Assembly: GCA_022843465.1 (NCBI GenBank)
Contig: JALHNO010000002.1
Coordinates: 124,001-188,000 of the forward strand
Direction of reading: 5' to 3'
Length of the DNA stretch: 64,000 nt
DNA from: Pseudomonadota bacterium
GTDB taxonomy: Bacteria > Pseudomonadota > Gammaproteobacteria > Xanthomonadales > Ahniellaceae
A program made the position numbers and the translations under genes. The notes under the pieces are model-generated. The model made no database searches and had not been told where the DNA came from. It saw only the letters and a program-made list of their open reading frames with translations. Numbering within the stretch: the first letter of the stretch is position 1; every line of letters begins with the position of its first letter. This document shows, piece by piece, positions 63,530 to 64,000 of the stretch.

Positions 63530-64000
63530 AGGGCTCTACGGCCGGATTGCCCGATCGCTGCATCGGCTCGACGATCCGCCGCGGGGACCAGGCTGGAACC
63601 ATGTCGACGTCGCCGATCTGCTCACTGCCGGCCGGCCGATCGAGGCCGCGGTCCTGGTGGCCCTGATCGAGCGCGACGATGCCGTTACCGTCCTGCTGAC
63701 CCAGCGCAGCGATCATCTGGCCCGGCACGCCGGTCAGATCAGTTTTCCCGGTGGGCGAATTGAAGCTGACGATGCCGGCCCGAGTGCGGCGGCGCTGCGA
63801 GAGACGCGTGAGGAAGTGGGGATCGGCCCGGAGTGGATCGAACCGCTGGGATATCTGGATCCGCTCGACACCATCACCCAGTTCCGGATCGTACCGGTGG
63901 TAGCGCGTCTGCGACCCGGTTTCGAGGTGCGTCCGGATCACAATGAGGTGGCCGAGGTCTTCGAGGTGCCGTTGTCGGTTTTTCTTGATGAGTCGCGTGC
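63522..64000 (+). CDS. Nudix hydrolase, CoA pyrophosphatase type (partial)
   Basis: The first 159 codons are in the window and the gene runs off the end. LLTQRSDHLARHAGQISFPG (the extra motif of CoA-cleaving Nudix enzymes, NudL/YeaB) leads into the Nudix box, with GGRIEADD and ALRETREEVGI. It should hydrolyse CoA and derivatives to phosphopantetheine and 3',5'-ADP. GTG 63522 has GAGGA eight bases ahead; GTG 63507 in the same frame is possible. It overlaps the DUF1289 gene. Confidence 0.88.
   Translation, partial: MVEGLYGRIARSLHRLDDPPRGPGWNHVDVADLLTAGRPIEAAVLVALIERDDAVTVLLTQRSDHLARHAGQISFPGGRIEADDAGPSAAALRETREEVGIGPEWIEPLGYLDPLDTITQFRIVPVVARLRPGFEVRPDHNEVAEVFEVPLSVFLDESR

Noticed and set aside
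1-64000. CRISPR arrays, insertion sequences, prophage or integron features
   Set aside because: No regularly spaced direct repeats, transposase, integrase or phage structural genes were found; composition and gene content are uniform along the window.

Overview
This window is ordinary chromosome of a GC-rich gammaproteobacterium, most likely a member of the Lysobacterales (Xanthomonadales; Rhodanobacteraceae or Lysobacteraceae type). The basis is the order nuoN, initiator tRNA, rimP-nusA-infB-rbfA-truB-rpsO-pnp, the grouping of bepA with tusDCBE, gcvR divergent from dapA-bamC, an NAD-type isocitrate dehydrogenase, and a MutL with an endonuclease motif. The assignment to order is inference from gene order and protein style, not from a marker-gene tree. 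I see no prophage, insertion sequence, CRISPR array or rRNA operon.

Layout. 1-9.9 kb: end of the NADH dehydrogenase operon, tRNA-fMet with promoter and terminators, then the transcription/translation operon down to polynucleotide phosphorylase. 9.9-19.2 kb: a membrane diguanylate cyclase, then a nitrogen-storage cluster: cyanophycinase, cyanophycin synthetase and a second CphA-like protein that lacks the ATP-grasp domain. The latter is translationally coupled to an RsmC-type methyltransferase, and rsuA follows. 19.2-28.5 kb: a small secreted Tudor-like protein, mfd, a YafK-type L,D-transpeptidase homologue, small genes, slp, rlmJ, and an overlapping glycosyltransferase/PAP2 phosphatase pair. 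28.7-34.5 kb: phoB-phoR-ppk-ppx, one tightly packed unit behind a clear three-unit Pho box. 34.6-39.4 kb: bepA, divergent tusDCBE (with a DsrC-type two-cysteine TusE), grxC, an AhpD-like gene, a palindromic element and NAD-isocitrate dehydrogenase. 39.4-48.4 kb: a secreted metalloprotease with a small coupled partner, thiD, an outer-membrane barrel, PIN-PhoH, gcvR, dapA, bamC, fdxA behind tRNA-Glu(CUC). 48.5-64 kb: pcnB-folK-panB-panC, a candidate small RNA, pgi, queG, nnr-tsaE-amiC-mutL, a DUF1684 lipoprotein, enoyl-CoA hydratase, a Mip-like isomerase, a DUF1289 protein and a cut-off CoA-type Nudix hydrolase.

Themes. Two reserve polymers are encoded close together: cyanophycin (nitrogen) and polyphosphate (phosphorus). 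The latter is apparently under direct PhoB control together with phoBR itself. A glycosyltransferase/PAP2 pair next to this unit suggests, by inference only, envelope lipid remodelling under phosphate limitation. The most unusual items are the ATP-grasp-less CphA paralogue with a palindromic repeat across its start, the phoB-ppk-ppx Pho box, the 111-nt structured RNA candidate between panC and pgi, the DsrC-type TusE, and the 142-bp inverted-repeat element upstream of icd.
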